The notes: generated by a model not told the origin, from the sequence alone. A stretch of DNA of 64,000 nt from Arthrobacter sp. NicSoilB4 (GCF_019977335.1 NZ_AP024653.1:2542001-2606000), one strand, 5' to 3'; shown: positions 41,641 to 50,405, counted from the first letter of the stretch. Numbers and translations: made by a program.

Positions 41641-42697
41641 CTCGATTCTCGAAGGCGAAAGCGCCGTGCACCCCACCCTTGCCGCGGGTGCTCCCGAAAG
41701 CACCGCCGCCGCGACCACCGCCGTGATGTCCATGCAGCAGGCCCTCAACCGGGCCCTCGACGAGGTCCTTGCCGACAACCCCAAGGCCGTCATCTTCGGC
41801 GAGGACTGCGGCCGGCTCGGCGGCGTCTTCCGCATCACCGACGGGCTGCAGGCCAAGCACGGCGAGCAGCGCGTCTTCGACACCCCGCTGGCGGAATCCG
41901 GCATCCTCGGCATGTCCGTGGGCCTGGCGATGGCCGGGTTCCACCCCATCCCCGAGGTCCAGTTCGACGGCTTCGCCTACCCGGCCATCAACCAGATCGT
42001 CTGCCAGATCGCCCGGATGAACTACCGCAGCCGCGGCACGATGCCGATGCCGATCACCCTGCGGGTTCCCAGCTTCGGCGGCATCCGAGCCCCCGAACAC
42101 CACGGCGAAAGCCTCGAGGCGCTCTTCGCCCACGTGCCCGGGCTCAAGGTGGTCTCGCCGTCGAACCCGAACGAGGCCTACCACCTGCTCAAGTACGCGG
42201 CCACGCGGCCGGACCCGGTGATCTTTATGGAACCGAAGTCCCGCTACTGGCAGAAGGGCGACGTCAACCTCGCAGACGGCGGCTCCCCCACCGGAGCGAA
42301 GGTCATGCGCGAGGGCCGCCACCTCACGCTCGTCGCGTGGGGCGCCATGGTGGCGCGCTGCCTCCAGGTCGCCGAACTCGCCGCCGAGGACGGGATCGAC
42401 ATCGAGGTCCTGGACCTGCGCTGGCTCAAGCCGATCGACGCCGAGGCGCTGGCCGCCTCCGTGCGCAAGACGCGCCGCGCCGTCGTCGTCCATGAAGCGC
42501 CGCTCACGTCCGGCCTGGGCGCCGAGGTGGCGCAACTGATCACCCAGTCCTGCTTCGACACGCTCCGGGCGCCGGTCGAGCGCGTCACCGGCTTCGACGT
42601 CCCGTACCCTTCGGGAGACCTGGAAGACGAATACATCCCGAACATTGACCGGATCCTCTTCGGGATCCAGCGAGTATTGGAGTACAAACGTGGCTGA
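41633..42697 (+). CDS. 2-oxoacid dehydrogenase E1, beta subunit
   Basis: 354 aa transketolase-like beta subunit. A 40-residue non-conserved N-terminus is followed by 'MSMQQALNRALDEVLADNP', 'FGEDCGRLGGVFRITDGLQ', 'LAESGILGMSVGLAMAGFHP', 'EVQFDGFAYPAINQIV' and 'LRVPSFGGIRAPEHHGESLE', the hallmarks of E1-beta. It pairs with the preceding alpha subunit; both ends overlap neighbouring genes (8 nt each), so stoichiometric translation is likely. Confidence 0.93.
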   Translation: MSNSILEGESAVHPTLAAGAPESTAAATTAVMSMQQALNRALDEVLADNPKAVIFGEDCGRLGGVFRITDGLQAKHGEQRVFDTPLAESGILGMSVGLAMAGFHPIPEVQFDGFAYPAINQIVCQIARMNYRSRGTMPMPITLRVPSFGGIRAPEHHGESLEALFAHVPGLKVVSPSNPNEAYHLLKYAATRPDPVIFMEPKSRYWQKGDVNLADGGSPTGAKVMREGRHLTLVAWGAMVARCLQVAELAAEDGIDIEVLDLRWLKPIDAEALAASVRKTRRAVVVHEAPLTSGLGAEVAQLITQSCFDTLRAPVERVTGFDVPYPSGDLEDEYIPNIDRILFGIQRVLEYKRG

Positions 42698-43019
42698 AAT
42701 TTCCTTCCCGCTCCCGGACCTCGGCGAGGGCCTGATCGAGGCAACCGTGCTGGAATGGCTGGTCGCGCCAGGCGACCAGGTGGAGCGCAACCAGCCCCTC
42801 GTCGAAGTGGAAACCACCAAATCAGCCGTTGAATTGCCCAGCCCGCAGGCAGGTAAGGTTGTGCGTATCCACGGCGGACCCGGTGACAAGATCAATGTCG
42901 GCGAGCCCCTGATTGTGTTTGAGGTGCCGGACAACACCGCCGGCATCGTGGGCACGGTCCCGAAGGAAGAGGCACCAAAGCGCCGGGTCCGCCTGAGCGC
43001 CGTACTTGATGAGGACTGA
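42690..43019 (+). CDS. standalone lipoyl-domain protein (E2 without catalytic core)
   Basis: 109 aa consisting of one lipoyl domain and a short tail. It opens at a GTG overlapping the E1-beta stop. 'FPLPDLGEGLIEATVLEWLV' and 'VEVETTKSAVELPSPQAG' place the lipoylated lysine at Lys44. A normal E2 would add a peripheral-subunit-binding domain and a roughly 230-residue acyltransferase core; both are absent and the reading frame ends in a proper stop, not a disrupted one. It therefore acts as a mobile lipoyl carrier, with the acyltransferase either elsewhere in the genome or replaced by the next gene. Confidence 0.88.
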   Translation: MAEISFPLPDLGEGLIEATVLEWLVAPGDQVERNQPLVEVETTKSAVELPSPQAGKVVRIHGGPGDKINVGEPLIVFEVPDNTAGIVGTVPKEEAPKRRVRLSAVLDED

Positions 43020-43023
43020 CACC

Positions 43024-43851
43024 ATGAGCGGCAGACACACCGGCGAACAGCATTCGCACACCGTCGAGGGCACCGACCCGCAACTGTATGTGGGTGTCCA
43101 CGAGCCCGCGTCCGACGCCGGACTGCGCCCGGTGCTGCTGCTGCACGGATTCTCCTCTTCATCCAAGCTCAACTGGGAAGACAGCGGCTGGATTACCGCC
43201 CTGCTTGAGGCGGGCCGCCGGGTCATCACGGTGGACCTGCCCGGCCACGGCCGCAGCGGCGCCCCCGAGGACATGGACTCCTACGCCCCGAGCAGGATCC
43301 GGGCGGACCTGCTGCAGATCGCGTTCGACTCGGGAGTCCGCCCCCTGCGCGACGGCGACCCTTCCAGCGGACTGGACCTGATCGGCTACTCGCTCGGCTC
43401 CCGGCTGGCCTGGGAGTTCGGCGCCACCCAGCACGAGCTGGTGCACCGGCTGGTCCTGGGCGGGCCGAACGTCGCCGATCCGCTCGCGGACTTCGACCTC
43501 GTCGCCGCACAGCGCTACCTCGCCGACGGCACCCCGATCTCCGATGCGTCCACTGCCGGGCTGCTGAAGATGGCCCAGATGCTGCCGAGCAACAACATCT
43601 TCTCGCTGCTGTCCCTCGTGGAGGCCATCAAGAGCGAGCCGTTCGATCCCGCCGAAGCCGTGCCGCACATGCCGATGCTGCTGGTGGCCGGGGAGAAGGA
43701 CGAGCGCGCCGTCTCCATGCCCGAACTTGCGGCGCTGGGCGCCAAAGCCGGGGCCCTGGTGGAGCAGCTGGTCCTTCCGGGCCGCAACCACACCAACGCC
43801 ATCACCAGCCGGGCGTTTAAGCAGGGGGCCATCAGCTTCCTGGGCGTCTAG
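43024..43851 (+). CDS. alpha/beta-fold hydrolase linked to the 2-oxoacid dehydrogenase operon
   Basis: 275 aa serine hydrolase-fold protein. Motifs: 'VLLLHGFSSSSKLNWEDSGW' (oxyanion HG), nucleophile elbow 'LIGYSLGSRLAW', acid 'LLVAGEKDERA', and His in 'LPGRNHTNAI'. It starts 4 nt after the lipoyl protein's stop. In acetoin dehydrogenase systems the AcoC component is a lipoyl domain fused to an alpha/beta hydrolase; here the two parts sit as adjacent separate genes. It may cleave or transfer the acyl group from the lipoyl arm, or act independently as an esterase. Confidence 0.85.
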   Translation: MSGRHTGEQHSHTVEGTDPQLYVGVHEPASDAGLRPVLLLHGFSSSSKLNWEDSGWITALLEAGRRVITVDLPGHGRSGAPEDMDSYAPSRIRADLLQIAFDSGVRPLRDGDPSSGLDLIGYSLGSRLAWEFGATQHELVHRLVLGGPNVADPLADFDLVAAQRYLADGTPISDASTAGLLKMAQMLPSNNIFSLLSLVEAIKSEPFDPAEAVPHMPMLLVAGEKDERAVSMPELAALGAKAGALVEQLVLPGRNHTNAITSRAFKQGAISFLGV

Positions 43852-43870
43852 CCTCCCGGCCGTTCACGCA

Positions 43871-43933
43871 CAACGCGGGGTCACTTGAAGCCCATCCGTA
43901 CGCTGCGGATGGGCCCGGAGTGACCCCGCGTTG
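43871..43933. repeat. 63-bp palindromic element, copy 1
   Basis: Outer arms CAACGCGGGGTCA / TGACCCCGCGTTG are perfect, with an inner pair GCCCATCCG / CGGATGGGC. It lies between convergent genes (alpha/beta hydrolase and lipoprotein). It is the same length and has the same outer arms as the elements at 46657 and 58348. Confidence 0.9.
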
Positions 43934-43959
43934 TGGGTTTCGGGGACGCAGCTGGAGTT

Positions 43960-44475
43960 TTAGTAGTCGACGCCCGGCATTGGCTTTCCCTCCATCTGGA
44001 AGCACGCGGACGAGGACAGCACGTTGAGCGCGTTCCGCTCCGGGTTGTACTCGATCGAGTGCCGGAAACCCTCCTGGCTGACAATCACGAGTTCAGGGTC
44101 CCCATTGACACTGGTCTTGTCCCTCACGGTCCAGCCGCTCCTGGCGGACCAGTCAGCCTTGATCTGCTCAAGCAGGGCCGCGCCGTCGGCGTCCGCGCTG
44201 AGGACCACGTCCATCGTGCCCGGCCAGTAGTAGCCGCCAGTCTCGCATTCAAAGAGGGCGCGGGACGTCTCGGTCTGCTTCGACGTCGCCACTGCAGCCG
44301 GCGGTACCACCGACATCAGCTCGTCCTGCTGACTGCGGATGGACTGTTTCGCGGTGGCAAGATCCATGCTGGGGCTCCGGGGTTCGGTAACGGGTGCGCA
44401 GGCTGCTAATGCGGCTGCGAGACAGGTCAGGGAGACGGCTGCGGACAGCCGGGTGAACAGTGTGGCCGCGTTCAC
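43960..44475 (-). CDS. small lipoprotein overlapping the WXG100-like hydrolase gene
   Basis: 171 aa, unknown family. The N-terminal signal ends in a lipobox (AAALAAC). The mature part has three further cysteines, including 'LFECETGGYYWPG', and 'GWTVRDKTSVNGDPELVIVS', so a compact disulfide-bonded surface protein is likely. The GTG start overlaps the stop of the upstream hydrolase gene (GTGA), so both are translated from one transcript. By analogy with effector/immunity pairs it might protect against or help deliver the hydrolase; this is speculative. Confidence 0.78.
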   Translation of the reverse strand: MNAATLFTRLSAAVSLTCLAAALAACAPVTEPRSPSMDLATAKQSIRSQQDELMSVVPPAAVATSKQTETSRALFECETGGYYWPGTMDVVLSADADGAALLEQIKADWSARSGWTVRDKTSVNGDPELVIVSQEGFRHSIEYNPERNALNVLSSSACFQMEGKPMPGVDY

Positions 44476-45827
44476 CGTCGGCTCCCGAAGATGACGCGTG
44501 CGATGTCCTCGCGGGCCTCCCGGTTCTTCGCGTCCTGGGCGCTGGCGATCAGGCTGTGGTTCTCGACCTTTGCCATCGGGTCGGTGGTGATCTTCACCGG
44601 ACCGAACTCATAGTTTCGGGCCGGGTCATCGTAAATGTGTTTCGTGAAGGCGGGGTCGCCCAGGGGGTACTTGTCGCCGACCAGCCCCAACTGCTGGGCG
44701 GTGGCCAGCGCATCAAAGTCATAGGCGAAGTGGTGGTACTCAGTGGCCGGGTCGGCCTTCCAGCCCTCAGGCATCCAGGCGCCCGACAGGGAGATCTGGC
44801 TGTCGTAGTGTGTCCCGTACTTCTCCGAGGACGCTACCGCAGCCTGGCCCCAGCTGTGTGAGACCGCGACGGTCCTGGCTCCTGGCGGGTTCTGCGCCTC
44901 GAGGCCCGCCTCAAAGGACGCCAGCTTCCTGCCGGCCTGCTCACCAAAGGGCTTGTCCGCCGATTGCCCAAACATGCGGTCCTGCGGGAACTCGCTGTTC
45001 TTGTAGACAAACGCAGCCGTCAGTCCGACCGGATCTGATTGCTGGAGGAACGCTGCCATTTTTTGGGCGGTTCCGCCGTAGAAGTCGCCTGCCGTGGCGA
45101 ACGTGCCCGGAACATAGGTAAGGACCGTCCTGGTGGTGCCGTCATAGTCGCCAATCATCTCAATGAGGTTACCCTCCGCGGGATCGTATGCCACGAGATC
45201 GATGCTGCCCTTCACCGTGTTCTTCAGGTACTCGGCTTCCTCCGTCCAGCCTTTTCCGTCCTGCTCCAGCACGGCCAGGCGGGTTCCGGCCGCCAGGCGG
45301 TTCGCTTCGATCCTGGCGGCAACAGGGAGTCCGTCGGTATTGCCGGCGGCAAAGGGATAGAGCCTGGCAAAGTCGGCCTGCTGGCTTGCGCTCAGGCCAT
45401 TCCACCACTCCTGGACGTCCCGGGGCGACATCGCTCCCAGCGCAGCCGGCGTGACGGGCTCGGCAGTCGGCGCTGCACCACCGGGTGACGAGGCGGGTGG
45501 CGAGGCGGGTGACGAGGCCGGGCCGCCGGCGGCGCCGCTGGCACTTTCCTGCTGGTCAGCATTGGCCGTGAGCTCCCGCTGCATCGCTTCCAGCAGTTGG
45601 ACGGCGCGGATCATGGACCACGAATGTACGCTCTCCCATTCGGACCGGAAAGCCCTGGCGTCGTTCCCTTGCCAGGGGGTGGACGCCGCGACCTCCGCTG
45701 CCAGGCGCCGGTGGAGGCCGCTGAGAGTCATTGCACTGCTTCCGGCAGTCGCCGCCATGGTGCGTAATTGCGCGACGTCCGCGCCGTAAAAGGATCCGGC
45801 CACAGTTCCCCCGAGTCGTTCCCCCAT
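44472..45827 (-). CDS. WXG100-like helical domain fused to DUF1023-type alpha/beta hydrolase
   Basis: 451 aa, no signal peptide. Residues 10-100 are predicted helical with Trp52-Gln-Gly54 in the middle turn, as in WXG100/type VII-secreted proteins. A Pro/Ser/Ala-rich linker (about 100-130) follows. The C-terminal part resembles DUF1023 alpha/beta hydrolases: 'VLTYVPGTFATAGDFYGGTA', nucleophile elbow 'VAVSHSWGQAAVAS' and 'HHFAYDFDALATAQQLG'. This architecture suggests export by an ESX/T7SS-like system or a cell-surface role. No secretion machinery is encoded in the window. It overlaps the downstream lipoprotein gene by 4 nt. Confidence 0.8.
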   Translation of the reverse strand: MGERLGGTVAGSFYGADVAQLRTMAATAGSSAMTLSGLHRRLAAEVAASTPWQGNDARAFRSEWESVHSWSMIRAVQLLEAMQRELTANADQQESASGAAGGPASSPASPPASSPGGAAPTAEPVTPAALGAMSPRDVQEWWNGLSASQQADFARLYPFAAGNTDGLPVAARIEANRLAAGTRLAVLEQDGKGWTEEAEYLKNTVKGSIDLVAYDPAEGNLIEMIGDYDGTTRTVLTYVPGTFATAGDFYGGTAQKMAAFLQQSDPVGLTAAFVYKNSEFPQDRMFGQSADKPFGEQAGRKLASFEAGLEAQNPPGARTVAVSHSWGQAAVASSEKYGTHYDSQISLSGAWMPEGWKADPATEYHHFAYDFDALATAQQLGLVGDKYPLGDPAFTKHIYDDPARNYEFGPVKITTDPMAKVENHSLIASAQDAKNREAREDIARVIFGSRR

Positions 45828-45997
45828 CGGCGGGAGGGCCGGTACGTCCCGCCCATGGACAGTCTACAAGTGTTATTCCATTCGCTGGATGGATAGAACT
45901 GCCCTTCGGGACTAATGCCGGCAGCGGTCTCGCGCGCCGTCCCCGGCGGACGTAGGCTGGCCGCAGCAGGATGGGCGGAAACCGGAGGAGGGACGCC

Positions 45998-46654
45998 GTG
46001 GCCATGCGCTTCACAGACCGCGAGCAGGCCGGCAGGCTCCTGGCCGCTGCCCTCCCCCAGTTCCGCGGACGACCGGACACCACGGTGCTGGGCCTCGCCT
46101 GTGGCGGGGTTCCGGTGGCGGCCGAGGCCGCCGCATCCCTCCGGCTGCCGTGGGACGTGCTGCCGGTCCGCAAACTGGGGATTCCGGGACTCGACGAGAC
46201 CGCGTTCGGCGCCCTGGCCGCCGCTGACGGCGGGGTGGTGAGGGTGCTGAACCGCCCCCTGGTGGCCCGGCTCCTCGACATTGGCGTCCGCCAGTCCGCG
46301 CTGGACGCAGTGGAAAGCGCCGAGCGGTCGGAACTGGGGCGCCGCGCCGCAGCCTACCCTGGGCCCCGGCTGCCCCTGGCCGGCAAAACCGTGATCGTGG
46401 CCGATGACGGGCTGGCCACCGGAGCGACCATGCGGGCCGGCGTCGAGGCCGTACGGGCGGCCGGTGCGGCAACCGTCGTCGTCGGCGTTCCCGTCGCGTC
46501 ACTGGAGGCCCAGTCGTCACTGCAGCAGCTCGCGGACGCCGCGTTCAGCCTGTTCATCCCCGGCCAGTTCCGCGCCGTCGGCAGCTCCTACCGCACCTTC
46601 CGGCAAGTGCGTGACGACGACGTCGTCCGACTGCTGGGTGCCCGGCCCGCCTGA
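45998..46654 (+). CDS. phosphoribosyltransferase-family protein
   Basis: 218 aa PRTase-fold protein. The PRPP-binding loop is 'VIVADDGLATGATMRAGVEA' (about residues 128-147), with the N-terminal 'TVLGLACGGVPVAAEAA' and 'LPVRKLGIPG'. This subgroup is often annotated as predicted phosphoribosyltransferase fused or linked to dienelactone hydrolase; here it stands alone. The start is a GTG with GGAGG about 9 nt upstream, with an ATG two codons on as an alternative. Substrate unknown; it is not one of the standard purine or pyrimidine salvage enzymes. Confidence 0.85.
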   Translation: MAMRFTDREQAGRLLAAALPQFRGRPDTTVLGLACGGVPVAAEAAASLRLPWDVLPVRKLGIPGLDETAFGALAAADGGVVRVLNRPLVARLLDIGVRQSALDAVESAERSELGRRAAAYPGPRLPLAGKTVIVADDGLATGATMRAGVEAVRAAGAATVVVGVPVASLEAQSSLQQLADAAFSLFIPGQFRAVGSSYRTFRQVRDDDVVRLLGARPA

Positions 46655-46656
46655 CT

Positions 46657-46719
46657 CAACGCGGGGTCAGCTACGGCCCATACCGGGGCCACGGATGGGC
46701 GCGAAGTGACCCCGCGTTG
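46657..46719. repeat. 63-bp palindromic element, copy 2
   Basis: Same outer arms as copy 1 (CAACGCGGGGTCA / TGACCCCGCGTTG) and an inner CCCAT / ATGGG pair. It starts 2 nt after the phosphoribosyltransferase stop and faces the convergent MFS gene. Confidence 0.9.
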
Positions 46720-46806
46720 TCCCAAAGGCGTGATGCCCTAACGTCAGGAGGGCACGGACCTTATGGTCCGCGCCCTCCCGCCAGTTGGCTGACTGGTGCT
46801 TGGTGA

Positions 46807-48162
46807 CTAGTGCTTGGCCGTTGCGGCCGGCGCGTGGTGGCTGACGCCGAGCGCGCGGCCCCTGGTCTCCCCGGCCAGCAGGACGCCGACCGCAGAGATG
46901 ACGCAGAGGATCATGATGTAGATCCCGATGGAGCCGGTCCACCCGGTGCCCTGGAGCAGGGCCTCCGCGATGGTGGCGGCGAACGCGCCGCCCAGGATGG
47001 CACCGAAGGCGTAGCCGATCGAGATGCCGGAGTAGCGCACGTTCGCAGGGAACATCTCGGCGTACATCGCGGACATCGGGCCATAGGACAGGCCCAGGCC
47101 GATGGTCAGGACGAACAGCGCCACGCCGTAGAGGAAGATGTTCTTGGTGTCGATCAGCGCGAACATCGGAATCATCCAGGCGAAGACGATGCCATAGCCG
47201 ATCAGGAAGGTCTTGACCCGGCCGATCTTGTCGGACAGCCAGCCGCCGACCAGGGTGAAGATCAGCCAGCCGAAGGACGCCAGCGTGGTGGCCAGCAGGA
47301 TCTGCGCGGTGGGCATCTTCAGGGACTTGGTGGCGTAGGAGATGAAGAATGCGATCAGCAGGTAGCCGGCAGCGTTGTTGCCGATGAAGATCATCGTCGA
47401 AAAGAGGACGGCCTTCTTGTGCTTGCGGAAGAGCTCGCCGAGGGGAGCCTTGCTCTCTTCCTTGCGCTCCTGCATTTCCTTGAAGACGGGGCTCTCGGCA
47501 ACGGCCCGGCGGATCAGGTAGCCGACGACGATCAGCACGATGGAGAGCAGGAACGGCACACGCCAGCCCCAGGCCGCGAAGTCTTCCTTGGACATGGACG
47601 TGTTGAGGAAGTACAGCAGGCCGGTGGCGAGGATCATGCCGACCGGAACACCGATCTGCGGGTAGGCGCCGAACAGTCCGCGCTTGCTCTTGGGAGCGTG
47701 CTCGACTGCCATCAGGGCAGCGCCGCCCCATTCACCGCCGGCGGAGAAGCCCTGGATGACGCGGAGCAGGATCAGCAGGACCGGAGCCCAGAAGCCGATC
47801 TGGGCGTAGGTCGGCAGCATGCCGATCAGGGCAGTGGCGGCGCCCATCATGATGAGGGTGAAGACCAGCATGGCCTTGCGGCCGAGGCGGTCACCCAGGT
47901 GGCCGGCGACGACGGCGCCGAGCGGGCGGAACAGGAAGCTGATGCCGATGAGGGCAAAGGACAGGATCTGCGCCAGGCCCGGGTTGGAGGCGTTCAGGGG
48001 AGCCAGGAACAGCGGCGACAGCAGCGTTGCCGTCAGCTGGGCGAAGATGAAGAAGTCGTACCACTCGATGGTGGTCCCGACCAGCGTCCCCGCGAGGACC
48101 TTGCGTTCCTCATGCTTGCTGCTGGGGCCCGCCTCAGAATCGACACTTGAAGTTGCGGTCAT
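46807..48162 (-). CDS. MFS transporter, metabolite:H+ symporter (MHS) type
   Basis: 451 aa, twelve transmembrane helices. MHS-family features: N-terminal 'GTTIEWYDFFIFAQLTATLL', 'RPLGAVVAGHLGDRLGRKAM', 'LRVIQGFSAGGEWGGAALMA' and 'FPANVRYSGISIGYAFGAIL'. Such carriers import organic acids, shikimate, betaines or aromatic acids with protons. It follows hpaB and the flavin reductase on the same strand after a 190-nt gap with a TetR-type palindrome, so it may import the aromatic substrate but under separate control. Confidence 0.92.
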   Translation of the reverse strand: MTATSSVDSEAGPSSKHEERKVLAGTLVGTTIEWYDFFIFAQLTATLLSPLFLAPLNASNPGLAQILSFALIGISFLFRPLGAVVAGHLGDRLGRKAMLVFTLIMMGAATALIGMLPTYAQIGFWAPVLLILLRVIQGFSAGGEWGGAALMAVEHAPKSKRGLFGAYPQIGVPVGMILATGLLYFLNTSMSKEDFAAWGWRVPFLLSIVLIVVGYLIRRAVAESPVFKEMQERKEESKAPLGELFRKHKKAVLFSTMIFIGNNAAGYLLIAFFISYATKSLKMPTAQILLATTLASFGWLIFTLVGGWLSDKIGRVKTFLIGYGIVFAWMIPMFALIDTKNIFLYGVALFVLTIGLGLSYGPMSAMYAEMFPANVRYSGISIGYAFGAILGGAFAATIAEALLQGTGWTGSIGIYIMILCVISAVGVLLAGETRGRALGVSHHAPAATAKH

Positions 48163-48237
48163 TGAAACTCCGTTGCTGGGGGCAGAAATCCTGCCCGGGG
48201 ATGGGTGCGAAGTGAATAACTGAATGCCTCTGGATTT

Positions 48238-48255
48238 ACTGATCGAACGGTCAGT
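48238..48255. promoter_or_regulatory. TetR-type palindrome upstream of the MHS transporter
   Basis: ACTGATCG-AA-CGGTCAGT, arms matching at 7 of 8 positions, 76 nt upstream of the transporter start. The shape resembles TetR-family operators. No TetR gene is in the window, so the regulator would be elsewhere. Confidence 0.45.
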
Positions 48256-48352
48256 TAGTATTCAGAATCATACTATGAAATGTGTGACAGGGCACACATC
48301 ATTGGGAAAAAGCTTCGCCGCGCCATAAATGGACGGCGAACTCCTGCGGTGG

Positions 48353-49807
48353 TCAGTCGGTGCGGTTCAGAAACTCCCGCACACGGGCCCGGACGGGCCC
48401 GCGGTCGTAGCTGTTCACCATTGCCCCGGCCATCCGGACCGGATCGCCGAAGAAGAAGTACTCGTACAGTGACTGCCGGCCGGAGAAGCCGGACACCGAG
48501 GCGTCGAAGGCCAGCTTGAAGAGCCGGACACGCTCGGGGCCGGTGAGCGACTTGCCCTGCAGGTACATCTCGATATCCGCCCGGGCGTCGCTGTTGACGT
48601 CCGCTTCGCCGGGAAGGGCCATCAGTCCGGAGGCGGAGAACTTCCGGATGATCTGCGGAAAGCGCTGGGCGACCTTGGGGTACCAGTTGCGGGCGGCGTT
48701 GAGCGTGGTCCACTTCGGCAGCATAACGCCGGCCTCGTTGAGCTCCGCATCGGCCTCGGAGGCCCGGACCAGGGCCTTGCCGATCTCGACGTCGACGATT
48801 AGTTCGGCGATGTCCTCCTGGATGTGCTGGAAGCCGTCGATGCCGATCGAATCGGCGAGTTCGGAGGCAAGGCCCAGGAAGAACTCGCTCTTGGCGATGG
48901 TCCGGGTGACCACCTGGTGCGTCATGAGGGCGCCAGCACCGGTTTCGGAGTAGAAGCCGTTGCACAATTGCGGGTTGCCGAGCATAAAGATGCGCTCATT
49001 GGGCACAAAGACATTGTCAAAGACCGCCACGGCGTCCATTTCCTCGTAGCGGGAGGCCAGCGGCTCGTCGTGGGTGCTGCCGCCGTTGTACAGCGAGGTG
49101 CGGCACAGGTAGCGAAGCCCCGGCGTGTCATTGGGGATGGCGAAGGCGTACGAGTACGGGGCATCCTCCGGCGTGCCGCGGAGGACCGTGGAGGGGAAGA
49201 CCAGGAGCTCATCCGCGATCGGTGCGATGGTGGCGAGCATGCGGGCACCGGTGATGACGATGCCGTCCTCGCGTTCCTCAACGATCCGGGCTGACAGCTG
49301 GCCGCCGAGCTGTTCAGAGCCGGAGACGGACCGGTTGACCTGGGGCGGGATCAGGGTGTGTGTGGCGAGGACGTCGTTTTCCCGGGCCCACTCGTAGTAG
49401 TTGAGGATGTTCTCGCCGAACTTCGGGTCCGCCTGGGAAAACCACTTCCCGGCCGTGCTGAGGGCGGTCAGCGAGGAGTTCATGTAGTCGCCGGAGCGGC
49501 CCAGGAAGCCGTTGGAGGACTCGGCCCACGTGGAGATGGCGCGGCGCCGGCGCTGGAGGTCCTCGACGGTCTTCGGCACCAGGAAGGAGGCATTCACCAG
49601 GTCTCCGGTCGTGGGCGAGGTGTAGGTCAGCGCATCCTGGTGCAGCGGGTCATGTTGCATGTCGAAGAGCTTGGCGTAGGAGCGCGCCACGTTGCGGAAC
49701 GCGGGGTGCTCGGCGATCTTCTCGCTGACAACCTCACCGTCGATCACCACGTGGGGCGTCATGTCGTTGAGCTTGTCCAGGTACTGCTGTCCGGTACGGA
49801 TACCCAT
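48353..49807 (-). CDS. hpaB: 4-hydroxyphenylacetate 3-hydroxylase family oxygenase (HpaB-type)
   Basis: 484 aa FADH2-dependent aromatic hydroxylase with an acyl-CoA-dehydrogenase-like fold. I choose ATG 49807 (GGAG 8 nt upstream) over an in-frame start at 49825. Family blocks: 'MGIRTGQQYLDKLNDMTPHV', 'GRSGDYMNSSLTAL', 'QLSARIVEEREDGIVITGAR' and 'FVPNERIFMLGNPQLCN'. The neighbouring flavin reductase supplies reduced flavin. The substrate is probably 4-hydroxyphenylacetate or a related phenol; some homologues act on chlorophenols, and no ring-cleavage genes are present here to decide. Confidence 0.9.
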   Translation of the reverse strand: MGIRTGQQYLDKLNDMTPHVVIDGEVVSEKIAEHPAFRNVARSYAKLFDMQHDPLHQDALTYTSPTTGDLVNASFLVPKTVEDLQRRRRAISTWAESSNGFLGRSGDYMNSSLTALSTAGKWFSQADPKFGENILNYYEWARENDVLATHTLIPPQVNRSVSGSEQLGGQLSARIVEEREDGIVITGARMLATIAPIADELLVFPSTVLRGTPEDAPYSYAFAIPNDTPGLRYLCRTSLYNGGSTHDEPLASRYEEMDAVAVFDNVFVPNERIFMLGNPQLCNGFYSETGAGALMTHQVVTRTIAKSEFFLGLASELADSIGIDGFQHIQEDIAELIVDVEIGKALVRASEADAELNEAGVMLPKWTTLNAARNWYPKVAQRFPQIIRKFSASGLMALPGEADVNSDARADIEMYLQGKSLTGPERVRLFKLAFDASVSGFSGRQSLYEYFFFGDPVRMAGAMVNSYDRGPVRARVREFLNRTD

Positions 49808-49868
49808 GGTTGTTTCTCCAGTCATCGTTGAGCTGAGTCGTCAGGCCGCGGCGCTGTTCGGTGTCGGG

Positions 49869-50405
49869 TCAGAGCAGGTCCTCCATGCCCAGCTGGCTTT
49901 CCGGGATCGTGGTGAAGGCGCCGTTGGCGAAGCCCAGCGCATCGCCGCTGCGGTAGTTGAAGTCCGTCACCTCGCCGATGTAGAGCGTGTGGTCGCCGCC
50001 GTCGTACGCTGCCCAGGGCTTGCATTCGAAGTAGGCAAGCACACGGGAGAGCCGCGGTGCGGCGCCACCCTCGACCCAGAGCGGCTCGGGTCCGGGGCGG
50101 CCTGCGAAGTGCATCGCGAGCTGCCGCTGCTCCGCGCCAAGGATATTGACGGTGAAGGGCCGGCCGGCGAGCTCGTCGTGTGCCTTCGCGGTGCGGGCGA
50201 TACTGACGAGCACGAGCGGCGGGTCCATGGACACCGAGGTGAAGGAATTGACGGTGATGCCGTGGCGCCTGGTGGCGCCGTCGAAGGTCACGATCGCGAC
50301 ACCGGTGGCGAAGCGCCCCAGGCTGCCGCGGAAGCGATGGGCGCGCGCAGCGGGAGTTTGACCCGGAACAACCCGGACAGGCTCCGTGCGGGGTTTGGCA
50401 ATCAT
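49869..50405 (-). CDS. hpaC: flavin reductase (HpaC-type) for the HpaB oxygenase
   Basis: 178 aa split-barrel flavin reductase. 'RGSLGRFATGVAIVTFDGAT', 'GITVNSFTSVSMDPPLVLVS' and 'DHTLYIGEVTDFNYRSGDAL' match the DIM6/NTAB family. I start at ATG 50405; an in-frame ATG at 50420 is possible, and neither has a strong ribosome site. It lies 61 nt upstream of hpaB and is divergent from the IclR regulator, so the operon order is reductase-oxygenase. Confidence 0.88.
   Translation of the reverse strand: MIAKPRTEPVRVVPGQTPAARAHRFRGSLGRFATGVAIVTFDGATRRHGITVNSFTSVSMDPPLVLVSIARTAKAHDELAGRPFTVNILGAEQRQLAMHFAGRPGPEPLWVEGGAAPRLSRVLAYFECKPWAAYDGGDHTLYIGEVTDFNYRSGDALGFANGAFTTIPESQLGMEDLL

Noticed and set aside
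46810..48150. 446-codon plus-strand frame opposite the MHS transporter
   Set aside because: It is the antisense image of a membrane protein, rich in Asp, Gln and Gly, with no family features.
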